The position numbers and the translations under genes were made by a program. The notes under the pieces were generated by a model. It was not told where the DNA came from, searched no databases, and worked only from the letters and a program-made list of their open reading frames with translations. From Candidatus Vogelbacteria bacterium (GTDB lineage Bacteria; Patescibacteria; Paceibacteria; UBA9973; UBA12445), in the NCBI GenBank assembly GCA_016201425.1, contig JACQCW010000099.1:1-29395 (forward strand): a stretch of DNA of 29,395 nucleotides, read 5' to 3'. This document shows, piece by piece, positions 7,220 to 15,001 of the stretch. Within the stretch, counting starts at the first letter, position 1. Each line of letters starts with the position of its first letter.

Positions 7220-7765
7220 TTATTTTTTATTCTCTTTTAATAGTTCTCTAAATCTCTGTTGAACTTTTTCAAGTTTTGGATCAATAACCAATTCACAATA
7301 TGGTTGACCTTTGTGTGTGTCATAATAGTTTTTATGATAATCCTCCGCCGGATAGAATTTGTCTAGAGGCTTAACCTCGGTAACAATAGGCCTGCCGCCT
7401 GAGTGACTAGTTTCAAGATCGGCAATATACTTCTCTGTCTTTTTCTTTTGTTCGTCAGACGTGTAAAGAACTATTGACCTATACTCGGTTCCGACATCAT
7501 AGCCCTGCTTATTTAAAGACGATGGATCATGCGTTGAAAAGAAGACAGTCAGTAAGTCATCAAAAGATATTCTCGAGGGATCAAATTCGATTCTGGTCAC
7601 TTCAGCATGCCCAGTACTTCCAGACGCCACATCGTAATAAGTCGGATTAACTTTTGTTCCTCCGGCATATCCTGGCTCTGCAGAAATTACACCATTTAAC
7701 ATTTTGAAAATTGCCTCTGTACACCAAAAACATCCCCCACCAAATACTGCTATTTCATTTTTCAT
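7220..7765 (-). CDS. msrA: peptide methionine (S)-S-oxide reductase MsrA
   Basis: A complete 181-aa MsrA acting on the S epimer of methionine sulfoxide. GGGCFWCTE (9-17) contains catalytic Cys12, and GYAGG, TGHAEV and YHKNYYD are family motifs. The C-terminal QPYCELVIDPKL holds a likely recycling cysteine (Cys157). The N-terminus runs straight into the active-site strand, so there is no export signal. It lies 10 nt downstream of the thioredoxin-like gene and one base upstream of msrB, consistent with one transcript from the ccdA promoter. Confidence 0.97.
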   Translation of the reverse strand: MKNEIAVFGGGCFWCTEAIFKMLNGVISAEPGYAGGTKVNPTYYDVASGSTGHAEVTRIEFDPSRISFDDLLTVFFSTHDPSSLNKQGYDVGTEYRSIVLYTSDEQKKKTEKYIADLETSHSGGRPIVTEVKPLDKFYPAEDYHKNYYDTHKGQPYCELVIDPKLEKVQQRFRELLKENKK

Positions 7766-7775
7766 AAATTACTAA

Positions 7776-8909
7776 TTAACCAAAAGTAAAGGTAAAAGCA
7801 CTAAGCCCAGGTTTATCAACAATCATTTTGATCGTGTGGACACCATAATCTGTTCCACTAACAACATCATACAGTTTGTTGTCTTTGATAAATATTGTTT
7901 TTACTTTTGTACCGTCTAAATATACCGCTGCACTAACGCCGTCCTTAGAGCTACCGACAAAATAAACATTCTGGGAATTATATTTAAGATCAATCTCCCC
8001 GCCCGAATTTTTACTTTCCGCAAACTGATCCTGAATGCTCCACTCTCCACCGAGATAAATTTTATTTGTCTCAAGATTCTTCGGAACAACCAACGTCTGA
8101 GTTCCTGCCCTACCCACCACCCCATTCCCCAAATATTCGTTTCGTGCAGAGCCAAAATACATTTCAGGACTACCCACCCGAGAGGAGTCCACTGATATGA
8201 CATCCTTGGGTAATCCGATCGGCATTTGACTTATTTTATCTAAACCCAAAACGGCCGCCCTTTCGCTTAGAGCCTTTTGTATCGCAGCTTCTGTGTCGGT
8301 ATATCCACCTTCACCAATGTGATCATCGACTATGTAACCATCTATATCAATTAGATACTCATGTGGCCAGTACTGATTATGATAGGCACTCCATGTGGCG
8401 TAGTCATTATCTTGTACAACCGGATATTCCACACCCAAATCCTTCGTCGCCTTCAAAACATTATTGTAATCCTTTTCAAAATCAAATTCTGGGGTGTGAA
8501 CGCCGACGATAACCAATCCTTTATCTTTATACTTTGAATACCAACTCTTCAGATATGGCAAAGTCCTCAAACAATTTATGCAACTGTATGTCCAAAAATC
8601 GACAAGTATCACCTTTTTGCCAATCAGACTTTTGAGAGTAAAGGGAGCGGTATTTATGAAGCCCCCTCCCGGAATCAGCTCTATCGCCGATGAATACTTC
8701 AAACTTTTTTCTTTCAAAATTTGAGTTCGATCAGTACTATTTGTTGCTGTAGTGGAACTGGCCGAAGTATTCGTCCTTTCCACCTTTTGTACAGCTATTC
8801 TCTCCACCGACACGACATCGGACTGCTTGGGCTTTGTTGATTCGATGTAAAAAATAGCCGCTAAAATTATAACTATCGCAATAAGAAGTTGTAGTGGTTT
8901 ATTTATCAT
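7776..8909 (-). CDS. membrane-anchored DipZ-type thioredoxin-like protein with C-terminal CBM-like domain
   Basis: Residues 1-22 form a signal anchor, followed by a low-complexity Ser/Thr linker. A redoxin domain (about 75-215) has the active site VDFWTYSCINC with Cys110 and Cys113, the resolving region VIVGVHTPEF, and the WPHEYLID cis-Pro region. The last 120 residues form a beta domain starting near PEMYFGS and ending in FTFTFG. This order matches the extracytoplasmic C-terminal half of mycobacterial DipZ, where a CcdA-like membrane domain is fused to it. Here the membrane partner is the separate gene one base upstream (8911). It should accept electrons from CcdA and pass them to exported substrates. 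Confidence 0.92.
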   Translation of the reverse strand: MINKPLQLLIAIVIILAAIFYIESTKPKQSDVVSVERIAVQKVERTNTSASSTTATNSTDRTQILKEKSLKYSSAIELIPGGGFINTAPFTLKSLIGKKVILVDFWTYSCINCLRTLPYLKSWYSKYKDKGLVIVGVHTPEFDFEKDYNNVLKATKDLGVEYPVVQDNDYATWSAYHNQYWPHEYLIDIDGYIVDDHIGEGGYTDTEAAIQKALSERAAVLGLDKISQMPIGLPKDVISVDSSRVGSPEMYFGSARNEYLGNGVVGRAGTQTLVVPKNLETNKIYLGGEWSIQDQFAESKNSGGEIDLKYNSQNVYFVGSSKDGVSAAVYLDGTKVKTIFIKDNKLYDVVSGTDYGVHTIKMIVDKPGLSAFTFTFG

Positions 8910-8910
8910 T

Positions 8911-9678
8911 TTAATTTGTGGTTACAACTGTTGATGCGAGGTATGAAAGAAAACCCGGGATAATTGGCAGAAGGCATGGACTCAAAAAAGATGCCAGGCC
9001 CGCAAAGAGGGCAATGCTTATATTTACCAAGGTCAAAGAATTAATGTCCCCGCCCACACTTGTTCCAATATTTAGCGAGGTCAGCAAAGATGTGAGGACG
9101 GAAAAATTTGCCACTTTGCTAAGCTCATTAGTAAAAACAAGAATACCAATGCCAATCAATAATGCACCGAAAAAATACTGAAATGCGACTAGCCATTTAC
9201 CCATCTTAAGGACAAGTGCTTGGGCTTGCTCGGTAAAATACCCAACCAACAAGAACGGAATTCCAATTCCAAGTGTATATGCGAATAAAAGAATAAGTGC
9301 ACTCCCAGAGTTAGAGGTCGCTAAAGCAAGAATAGCACCCAAAGCAGCGCTGACACACGGTGTCCAACCAACAGCAAAGGCGGCGCCAAAGACAAAAGAT
9401 GTTATGTAAGAATTTTTAAACTTCCATTTAACGGAAATTGTATGCTCTCTCGTCAAGAAGGCAGGGGCGATTATGTTTAACAAAAACAGACCGAAAAATA
9501 TTATGATTACTCCCCCAAGCCTACCCAGCCACACTTGAACAATTTGGGATGAATGAGACAAAACAGTTTGAAGGAGTATCCCCAGAATGGAAAAAACGAA
9601 TGAAAATCCGAGGACAAAAAAGACACTTGCAAGAAATATATCACGTCTTTTTTGTATCCCCATCTGATCATTTTCCAT
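8911..9678 (-). CDS. CcdA-family membrane thiol-disulfide transporter, apparently circularly permuted
   Basis: A 255-aa protein with about six membrane segments that carries electrons across the membrane to extracytoplasmic thioredoxins. Both hallmark cysteine motifs are present: GWTPC (Cys108) and FLSPC (Cys235). In usual CcdA proteins the FLSPC helix comes first. Here the chain starts at the segment equivalent to the second helix (LASVFFVLGFSFVFSILG) and the FLSPC helix lies at the very C-terminus (LFAGLASFLSPCLLPIIPG). Nothing upstream encodes another copy, since the NUDIX gene ends 15 nt away. It is first in an operon with the DipZ-type thioredoxin, msrA and msrB and has its own promoter. 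Confidence 0.9.
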   Translation of the reverse strand: MENDQMGIQKRRDIFLASVFFVLGFSFVFSILGILLQTVLSHSSQIVQVWLGRLGGVIIIFFGLFLLNIIAPAFLTREHTISVKWKFKNSYITSFVFGAAFAVGWTPCVSAALGAILALATSNSGSALILLFAYTLGIGIPFLLVGYFTEQAQALVLKMGKWLVAFQYFFGALLIGIGILVFTNELSKVANFSVLTSLLTSLNIGTSVGGDINSLTLVNISIALFAGLASFLSPCLLPIIPGFLSYLASTVVTTN

Positions 9679-9685
9679 AGATACA

Positions 9686-9713
9686 ATTATAAACTACTTG
9701 TCCAAGGCGTCAA
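9686..9713 (-). promoter_or_regulatory. promoter of the ccdA-thioredoxin-msrA-msrB operon, leaderless-type
   Basis: On the minus strand TTGACG (9713-9708), a 16-nt spacer and TATAAT (9691-9686) are followed by only 7 nt before the ccdA ATG at 9678. The -35 box lies inside the 3' end of the NUDIX gene. No Shine-Dalgarno site is present. Confidence 0.75.
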
Positions 9714-10107
9714 ACATTATCGCAAAGATCTGAACATTCTGAAAAGTATTCATTGTTTTAACCTCTTCCGATAAAACAAACTTTATAGCGACACACTCGT
9801 TAGACGGGGTAAAATTCAGATCCCGAAGCTGAGTCTCGAAGATTACGTTCACATAAACCTTTTTATCATCTCTATCCGACAAAAAATACGCTGGCTGTTT
9901 GGCAACATACGTAACCTCAAGCCCCATCTCCTCCCTAACCTCGCGCCTGATTGCGTCTTGTGCATTCTCTCCCCAATCAAGTCCCCCACCCGGTAATTCC
10001 CACCTGCCGTTATCCTCTTGAACAATCAAAAACTTTTTTCGCGTCTCGTCTAAAATAAGGGCCTTCACACTCACACGATAATAACATTTTGGTATTTCGA
10101 AATTCAT
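9694..10107 (-). CDS. NUDIX hydrolase
   Basis: A complete Nudix box (G-x5-E-x7-REVREEMGL) lies at residues 41-63 of this 137-aa protein, after the strand-rich YRVSVKALIL and the GRWELPGGG turn. Nudix enzymes hydrolyse nucleoside diphosphates linked to another group; the substrate is not evident. The start is set at the ATG at 10107: GAGG stands just upstream, and a longer reading would overlap the PAP2 gene and add an unrelated Cys-rich tail. A TATAAT occurs about 28 nt upstream. It is the last gene of the series beginning at 14940. Confidence 0.9.
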   Translation of the reverse strand: MNFEIPKCYYRVSVKALILDETRKKFLIVQEDNGRWELPGGGLDWGENAQDAIRREVREEMGLEVTYVAKQPAYFLSDRDDKKVYVNVIFETQLRDLNFTPSNECVAIKFVLSEEVKTMNTFQNVQIFAIMFDALDK

Positions 10108-10136
10108 AACCTCATTCGACTCATAATTAATAGTGA

Positions 10137-10799
10137 TTATAACTTTACCCTTAGATTGTGGTAAAAACTGTTCGCGACAACTAACCCAATTAGGGATCCG
10201 AGGATTGCTCCGGCAACAACGTCCGAAAACCAATGGATGCTGACAGATACGCCAAGACCTATATATGACGCGTAAATTAGAGAGAGGTAACGAATAAATT
10301 TATTTTTAGGATACATCATTAAAAAGGCTACTGCTCCAGCAAAAGCAACCGTCGTGTGAGATGATGGCCAGCCCCAAAAGATGCCGTGCTCTAAAAAACC
10401 AAAATGGAAGTCGTGACTAATGTCTACTAAAGATGCGTGCGTATAAAATTCTGGCTGCATACGACCTGTAATAGCCTTATAAGCCGAAGAAATAAGCAGC
10501 GCGATAATACTCGCTTGGGCAACGGCCACTGACGTATTCATCATCTTTTTATCATTTCTAAATTCTCCTAGAATATACATTCCCACTGTAAAAATTATAG
10601 GTACAAAAAATCCTAGAACGGCGGCGGGCAATCCAAGCGACTGAATCTCTCCCCTGGTGACTTCAAAGTACCACCAGTCAAAACCGCTAGTAACTAAGAA
10701 GTAAGTGGCAACTATCATAAGGAAATGCCAGGGCAAGTTTCGCCAACTAAAAACCCTTGTAGTATTTTTCCAAAATTTATATCCAATCTCCCGAAACAT
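10137..10799 (-). CDS. PAP2-family integral membrane phosphatase
   Basis: This 220-aa protein has about five to six hydrophobic segments and the PAP2 motifs KAITGRMQP (Lys108, Arg113), WPSSHTT (catalytic His148) and IHWFSDVVAG (His189, Asp193). Members remove phosphate from lipid or isoprenoid phosphates such as phosphatidate or undecaprenyl pyrophosphate at the membrane. The third motif usually has an Arg six residues before its His; here that position is Gly183, so activity may be altered. It lies 28 nt after the S53 peptidase gene and also has a TGT-TAGATT box ending 6 nt before its ATG. Confidence 0.88.
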   Translation of the reverse strand: MFREIGYKFWKNTTRVFSWRNLPWHFLMIVATYFLVTSGFDWWYFEVTRGEIQSLGLPAAVLGFFVPIIFTVGMYILGEFRNDKKMMNTSVAVAQASIIALLISSAYKAITGRMQPEFYTHASLVDISHDFHFGFLEHGIFWGWPSSHTTVAFAGAVAFLMMYPKNKFIRYLSLIYASYIGLGVSVSIHWFSDVVAGAILGSLIGLVVANSFYHNLRVKL

Positions 10800-10805
10800 A
10801 GACTA

Positions 10806-10814
10806 AATCTAACA
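10806..10814 (-). promoter_or_regulatory. extended -10 box, leaderless-type, for the PAP2 gene
   Basis: TGT-TAGATT (10814 to 10806 on minus) is followed by 6 nt and the ATG at 10799. A weak -35-like TTCTGA lies 16 nt upstream. There is no Shine-Dalgarno site. Confidence 0.45.
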
Positions 10815-10827
10815 TGAATTTGGACTA

Positions 10828-11934
10828 TCAGAAGACGCTCGTCTGTGGAGAACCAAGACCTGTCACGTAATCATAATGAGCTCTAGCATCACAAAAATAC
10901 GTGCAATCGCCATTACTACCACTCGTAATGTCACGAAAAAAACCTTTGTTGTTAGTTTTTGCTTTATCAGCATAAAAGATCTCATTAGAGACTCCGCTAC
11001 CAAGAGCTCTGATGGCCGCCCACTGTGGAGCGCCGGCGGATGTTCCGCCCACAATCTGCCAAGCTCCCCTTCCCGTAGAATTTGAGAGATAAACTGAAAA
11101 TCCAGTCGCGGGGTCGGCATTGTATGAGACATCTGGAATGCCTCTCATATTTTTATCACGTGGAATTTTATAATCCTTCTGATACGCCGGTTCGGGTATA
11201 TAGGCACTTACTCCCCCGCCACTACCATCCCAACCCAACTCTCTAGAAACAGTACCGTCAGCCTTAAAGACTAAAGTTGTCCCACCAACAGCTACAACCT
11301 TACTCGAAACAGCAGGCCACGACACGCCTGCACCGTTATCTCCTGAAGATGCAAAAAAGGTCACGCCTGATTTCGCCATGAAATGCGTGTCCAACTTATC
11401 TTCGCCCGAAAATTCTCCCCCACCCCAGCTCATAGACACAGCTACAACGTCCGAACGATTACGAGCGTAGTCGACAGCCTTAAGCAAATTTGTCCCACTA
11501 TCTGTCAAAGCTTCAATAAGTAAAATCTTGGCGTGTGGAGCAACTGCATGTGCCCACTCTACGTCAAGCGCTGTTTCCCCCGCCCATCCGGAATCTGTCT
11601 TTACCTTTGAACTCATTTTATGCACCTCCAAACATTTATTTTTAAGCGTGCAATCTACCAGCGAAAAAGTTTTATCAAATACGCCCAGGTCATGTTCAAT
11701 CATTGGAGAATCAAATGCGTCGATTATAGCGATAGTTCCCTTGCCGCCATCTTTTGGTAAATGATATGCAATCTTGATTTTGTCCGGAGTGATGCCCTGA
11801 GGTAATTGTGCCTGTGGTCCAAAAATGTGGATCGGTGGCCTCGCCCTGAAGGAATCAAGATCGCTTGTCCGTGCAAATAAAGTAAGCGGAAAAACAAAAA
11901 GTATCAATGCAAAATAATATTTTTTCATTTTCAT
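10828..11934 (-). CDS. secreted S53 (sedolisin-type) serine peptidase without a pro-domain
   Basis: A signal peptide (residues 1-21) precedes a sedolisin catalytic domain. The Ser-Glu-Asp triad is visible: Glu120 and Asp124 in GETALDVE, and Ser299 in GGTSAGAP; the oxyanion Asp199 is in ASSGDNGAG. The C-terminus has the calcium-site-like FFRDITSG and YDYVTGLGSP. S53 enzymes normally have a 150-200-aa inhibitory N-terminal pro-domain, but here only about 30 residues separate the signal peptide from the catalytic core, and the total is 368 aa. The gene starts 3 nt after the PIF1-like stop and is probably coupled to it. It should act outside the cell, perhaps in acidic conditions as in the family. 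Confidence 0.92.
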   Translation of the reverse strand: MKMKKYYFALILFVFPLTLFARTSDLDSFRARPPIHIFGPQAQLPQGITPDKIKIAYHLPKDGGKGTIAIIDAFDSPMIEHDLGVFDKTFSLVDCTLKNKCLEVHKMSSKVKTDSGWAGETALDVEWAHAVAPHAKILLIEALTDSGTNLLKAVDYARNRSDVVAVSMSWGGGEFSGEDKLDTHFMAKSGVTFFASSGDNGAGVSWPAVSSKVVAVGGTTLVFKADGTVSRELGWDGSGGGVSAYIPEPAYQKDYKIPRDKNMRGIPDVSYNADPATGFSVYLSNSTGRGAWQIVGGTSAGAPQWAAIRALGSGVSNEIFYADKAKTNNKGFFRDITSGSNGDCTYFCDARAHYDYVTGLGSPQTSVF

Positions 11935-11937
11935 GTA

Positions 11938-13647
11938 TCAATTAATAATCAACATTCGTGCTAAACGCAAATCGTCGAACGAATACTTCTCATTAAACTT
12001 TTCATACACAGGCGTGAGTCGATTTGTATCCAGATCCCGAAAAGCAGCGTGAATTTTTGCTAGATCTCTAAGAACGTCGGGTGAAAGAACCCCCCTTATC
12101 TCATCACGATCGATCTTGCCAAGTTCAACCAGATCTTCAATGTGTGAAAAAATAGTTTGCACTTTAACTCCCCTAATTTTAGCTATTTCTGCAACACCCT
12201 TATTTTGCTTCCAAAGATCCCACGTAACCAACTTTGTATCTTGCTTCTTTGGCTTATTGATTTTACTCTTTTTCACAGCATTCAAACTTCCATCTGATGC
12301 AACAATAAAGTTGTTGTGCATCTCCTCCAGCTCATTTTGATTCATTTTTGCAAACGCCTCTCGCGCTTCATCAGATCCGATCCTAAACTCCTCGTCCTTC
12401 GCCAAGATATCAGGATGAACCTTAAAAGCGCGCTCGTTCCATCCGAGCAAATAAAGCCCAGAAAGTCTCCTCACACGAGATAGAGCAACATAACCCTGAC
12501 CATATTCAAAAACTCGTGAGAGATCCATGATCGCCTCATCCATGCTCATCCCCTGACTTTTGTGCACAGTGATCGCCCAGGCCAAACGCAGGGGGATCTG
12601 AGATATTCTCCCTTTCACTTTACCATTTTCTTCCACAATCCATTCGGCTGGTTCTACTGTCAAAACCTTTCCATCACGCAACTTAATTTTAGGATAACGC
12701 CGGTCACCCTCAAACCCAATAACTGTCCCAAGTGTACCATTCACATATCCCTCTTGCTGACTATTTTTTGTAAACATTACTTCCGCACCAAGTTTAAGTG
12801 AAAGTATTTCTGGCGAAAGACATCCTCTTTTTAAAATCGCGACCAGTGCGTCGTGACCAGTTGAAAGCATAGTAAAAACTTCTTTCTTGTCTTTAATCCT
12901 TTCAAGAGTCGCATCGTTAACATTGTCAACGTTCACATTATGCGAAAATAGTTTAGGAACATTGGGCGGCAATTCACCCGGCAAAATCTTCCGTTTATGT
13001 AAGTGCCTTAAGTGATCACTACTAAATTTGTTTTTTCTGATGGCCGAAAGAATCGAAAGAAAGATTTGATCATCCTGCCTATATTGATCCGTCAAATAGC
13101 AAGTAATCAAGCTGGCCTTGAGCCACACTGGAGAACAAAAAGCGAAGCGTTTTAAGTCATCTTCTTCCTCGAGCATAGATATTTGCGAACCTTCACCCGG
13201 GTTTGTCCTCACAACGGGAGGAAGCTGAAAAAAATCTCCGACTAAAATAACTTGTAGCCCACCAAAAGGAGACTCTCTTTGCTTCACTTCTTGGCAAACC
13301 ATATCCACCATAGTTAAAATGTTCGGCGACAACATCGATACTTCATCGATTATCAAAACCTTAGAGTGCCTGATGCGCTTGGCGATGTATTCTGTAGAAG
13401 CAATCCTATCAATATCATGCGAGGTGAGCCTGTCCTTAATGCCAATTCCACTCCAAGAGTGTACTGTTAATCCGCCAATGTGGGTGGCCGCAATACCAGT
13501 TGAAGCAGTAATTGCAACTTCGACATCGTGGTCGTGCAGATACTTTACATAATCATTTACAACATGGGTTTTGCCCGCGCCCGGCTCGCCAGTCAAGAAA
13601 ACATTCGCCCCTGTCTTTAATATTGAAATCGCCTCTTTCTGGTTCAT
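11938..13647 (-). CDS. PIF1-like superfamily 1B helicase with C-terminal HTH domain
   Basis: A 569-aa protein with the PIF1/RecD-type helicase motifs in order: GEPGAGKT (motif I, 20-27), ITASTGIAA (Ia), IIDEVSML (II, 99-106), GDFFQLPPV (III, 137-145), YRQDD (IV), and near the end VHKSQGMSMD and YVALSRVRR (V and VI). PIF1-type enzymes unwind DNA 5' to 3' and resolve G-quadruplexes and R-loops. After the motor, residues about 470-525 form a helix-turn-helix of the HTH_40/RQC-like type (LWKQNKGVAEIAKIRGVKV). It follows the DUF5672-GNAT gene by 30 nt and has its own promoter. Confidence 0.93.
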   Translation of the reverse strand: MNQKEAISILKTGANVFLTGEPGAGKTHVVNDYVKYLHDHDVEVAITASTGIAATHIGGLTVHSWSGIGIKDRLTSHDIDRIASTEYIAKRIRHSKVLIIDEVSMLSPNILTMVDMVCQEVKQRESPFGGLQVILVGDFFQLPPVVRTNPGEGSQISMLEEEDDLKRFAFCSPVWLKASLITCYLTDQYRQDDQIFLSILSAIRKNKFSSDHLRHLHKRKILPGELPPNVPKLFSHNVNVDNVNDATLERIKDKKEVFTMLSTGHDALVAILKRGCLSPEILSLKLGAEVMFTKNSQQEGYVNGTLGTVIGFEGDRRYPKIKLRDGKVLTVEPAEWIVEENGKVKGRISQIPLRLAWAITVHKSQGMSMDEAIMDLSRVFEYGQGYVALSRVRRLSGLYLLGWNERAFKVHPDILAKDEEFRIGSDEAREAFAKMNQNELEEMHNNFIVASDGSLNAVKKSKINKPKKQDTKLVTWDLWKQNKGVAEIAKIRGVKVQTIFSHIEDLVELGKIDRDEIRGVLSPDVLRDLAKIHAAFRDLDTNRLTPVYEKFNEKYSFDDLRLARMLIIN

Positions 13648-13653
13648 CCGAAC

Positions 13654-13681
13654 ATTGTATACGTTTTAAAGTTATCCTCAA
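13654..13681 (-). promoter_or_regulatory. promoter of the PIF1-like gene, leaderless-type
   Basis: TTGAGG (13681-13676 on minus), a 16-nt spacer and TACAAT (13659-13654) are followed by 6 nt before the ATG at 13647. The -35 box overlaps the stop region of the upstream gene. No Shine-Dalgarno site is present. Confidence 0.65.
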
Positions 13682-14940
13682 AATTTTAAATATGTTCTTA
13701 TGTTCCAGGTATTATTACTTTTAATCATCTCCATCTCTGGTATCTCGTGACCAGATACAAAGTGACCTTCGAGGTTGTGATCAAACCTTTTCCCTTTTAC
13801 AAAACCTAGCTTTTCATAAAATGTGATCGCACTTTGATTATATATCGCCACGGTCAACTTAATAGGGTTATCATTATTAAAATATTTAAAGGCCTCGTTC
13901 ATAAGCCGTGTACCAAGACCTTTCCCTTGAAATTGAGACAAAATATAAATCGATCGAATACGGTTAAACTCCGACAACCTTTCTGCACAAATATATCCTA
14001 CTACCTTTTTACCCCTCTTAGCTACCCAAAATTTTACGGCTGAATCTGGATTATTAATTACCTCCATTCTCTTTTGTATCCTTTGCTCATTAAAAAAGTC
14101 TTCACTCATTATATCCTCCCGAGTAATCCCAAACTCCTCATTCGGAAATGTCTCCATCCAAACCTCTTTCTGTATTTCAGAAATACTGATCGCGTCATTA
14201 ACCGCCGCTTGAGCTATCTTAATCTCTCCATCCACGTTCAACCAACTTTCCTTTTTTATCGGCAAATCTATTTTCCATTCTGGGTGCCGATTGACCAAAT
14301 CACGAATATATTCCCATTGTAATCCATGGAATCCAAACTGTTTTTTATACACATGCTCATCACCCTCCACACTAAAACGAGCGGCAACTTCAGGTGGCGC
14401 AAATTTTATCCCCTCTGATTCCACCAAATGTCTAAACCATACACACAAAGCAACATCTTCAGGATGATATTTTTTTAACGCGCCTTCATCTGCCAATCGA
14501 GCACTGGTTTCAAGAAACTTTTTACTTCTCAAAGAAAAGCCCCCGTTACCCACCACCAAGTGGCCATAAAGTTTTTCAGGGAAATCAAAATTATCTATTG
14601 ACCAATTGTCTACCAGCCACGGAGCACCAATATAGTCGTACTTTAAAAAGTTATCTTCCCAAGATTCCGGATTAATTACGAATCCGTCATACTGAACCAG
14701 CAAAACAAAATCCGTCTCTACATATTTATATAGGTCTCGAATACAAAATTCAGAAAATGCTTCAATTGAGTTCAAGGGCGAAATTTCTACCCTCCTCTTA
14801 TCGCCAACGGGCAAAGAAGTAAGCAGTTTAACTTGTGCAAACTCTATTCTCTCAGACGAAATATCGAGAGCCTTAGAAAGTCGCCCAGCGTTAACACAAT
14901 CAATACCGAGCAGAGTTACATTTGGCAACTTAATATTCAT
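13678..14940 (-). CDS. DUF5672 (glycosyltransferase-like) and GNAT acetyltransferase fusion
   Basis: Residues 1 to about 225 match DUF5672, a GT-A-like domain: VQYDGFVINP (82-91), DYIGAPW (102-108), GNGGFSLRS (131-139), PEDVALC (160-166) and FGFHG (202-206). DUF5672 proteins are often encoded with cell-surface glycan genes. Residues about 240-410 form a GNAT N-acetyltransferase, with the acetyl-CoA loop QFQGKGLGTRLM (336-347) and IYNQSAITFYEKLGF (366-380). A single chain with both suggests that sugar transfer and acetylation serve one modification. It begins the series running to 9694 and has a leaderless-type promoter. Substrates are unknown. Confidence 0.85.
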   Translation of the reverse strand: MNIKLPNVTLLGIDCVNAGRLSKALDISSERIEFAQVKLLTSLPVGDKRRVEISPLNSIEAFSEFCIRDLYKYVETDFVLLVQYDGFVINPESWEDNFLKYDYIGAPWLVDNWSIDNFDFPEKLYGHLVVGNGGFSLRSKKFLETSARLADEGALKKYHPEDVALCVWFRHLVESEGIKFAPPEVAARFSVEGDEHVYKKQFGFHGLQWEYIRDLVNRHPEWKIDLPIKKESWLNVDGEIKIAQAAVNDAISISEIQKEVWMETFPNEEFGITREDIMSEDFFNEQRIQKRMEVINNPDSAVKFWVAKRGKKVVGYICAERLSEFNRIRSIYILSQFQGKGLGTRLMNEAFKYFNNDNPIKLTVAIYNQSAITFYEKLGFVKGKRFDHNLEGHFVSGHEIPEMEMIKSNNTWNIRTYLKF

Positions 14941-14946
14941 ACTGAA

Positions 14947-14955
14947 AGTATACCA
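14947..14955 (-). promoter_or_regulatory. extended -10 box, leaderless-type, for the DUF5672-GNAT gene
   Basis: TGG-TATACT (14955 to 14947 on minus) is followed by 6 nt and the ATG at 14940. It lies right after the terminator of the upstream gene, supporting an independent promoter. Confidence 0.6.
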
Positions 14956-14957
14956 AC

Positions 14958-14984
14958 AAAAAAACCACTGGACTACGCCAGTGG
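14958..14984 (-). terminator. intrinsic terminator of the 279-aa membrane protein gene
   Basis: CCACTGG (14965-14971) pairs with CCAGTGG (14978-14984) around a 6-nt loop, followed by seven T on the minus strand. It is nearly identical to the hairpin at 15925-15943. Confidence 0.85.
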
Positions 14985-15001
14985 AGTTGCTACACGTTAA
15001 A

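Noticed and set aside
7916..8203. A second minus-strand frame inside the thioredoxin-like gene
   Set aside because: It lies wholly inside a confident coding region in another frame and has an unusual Trp/Arg-rich composition.
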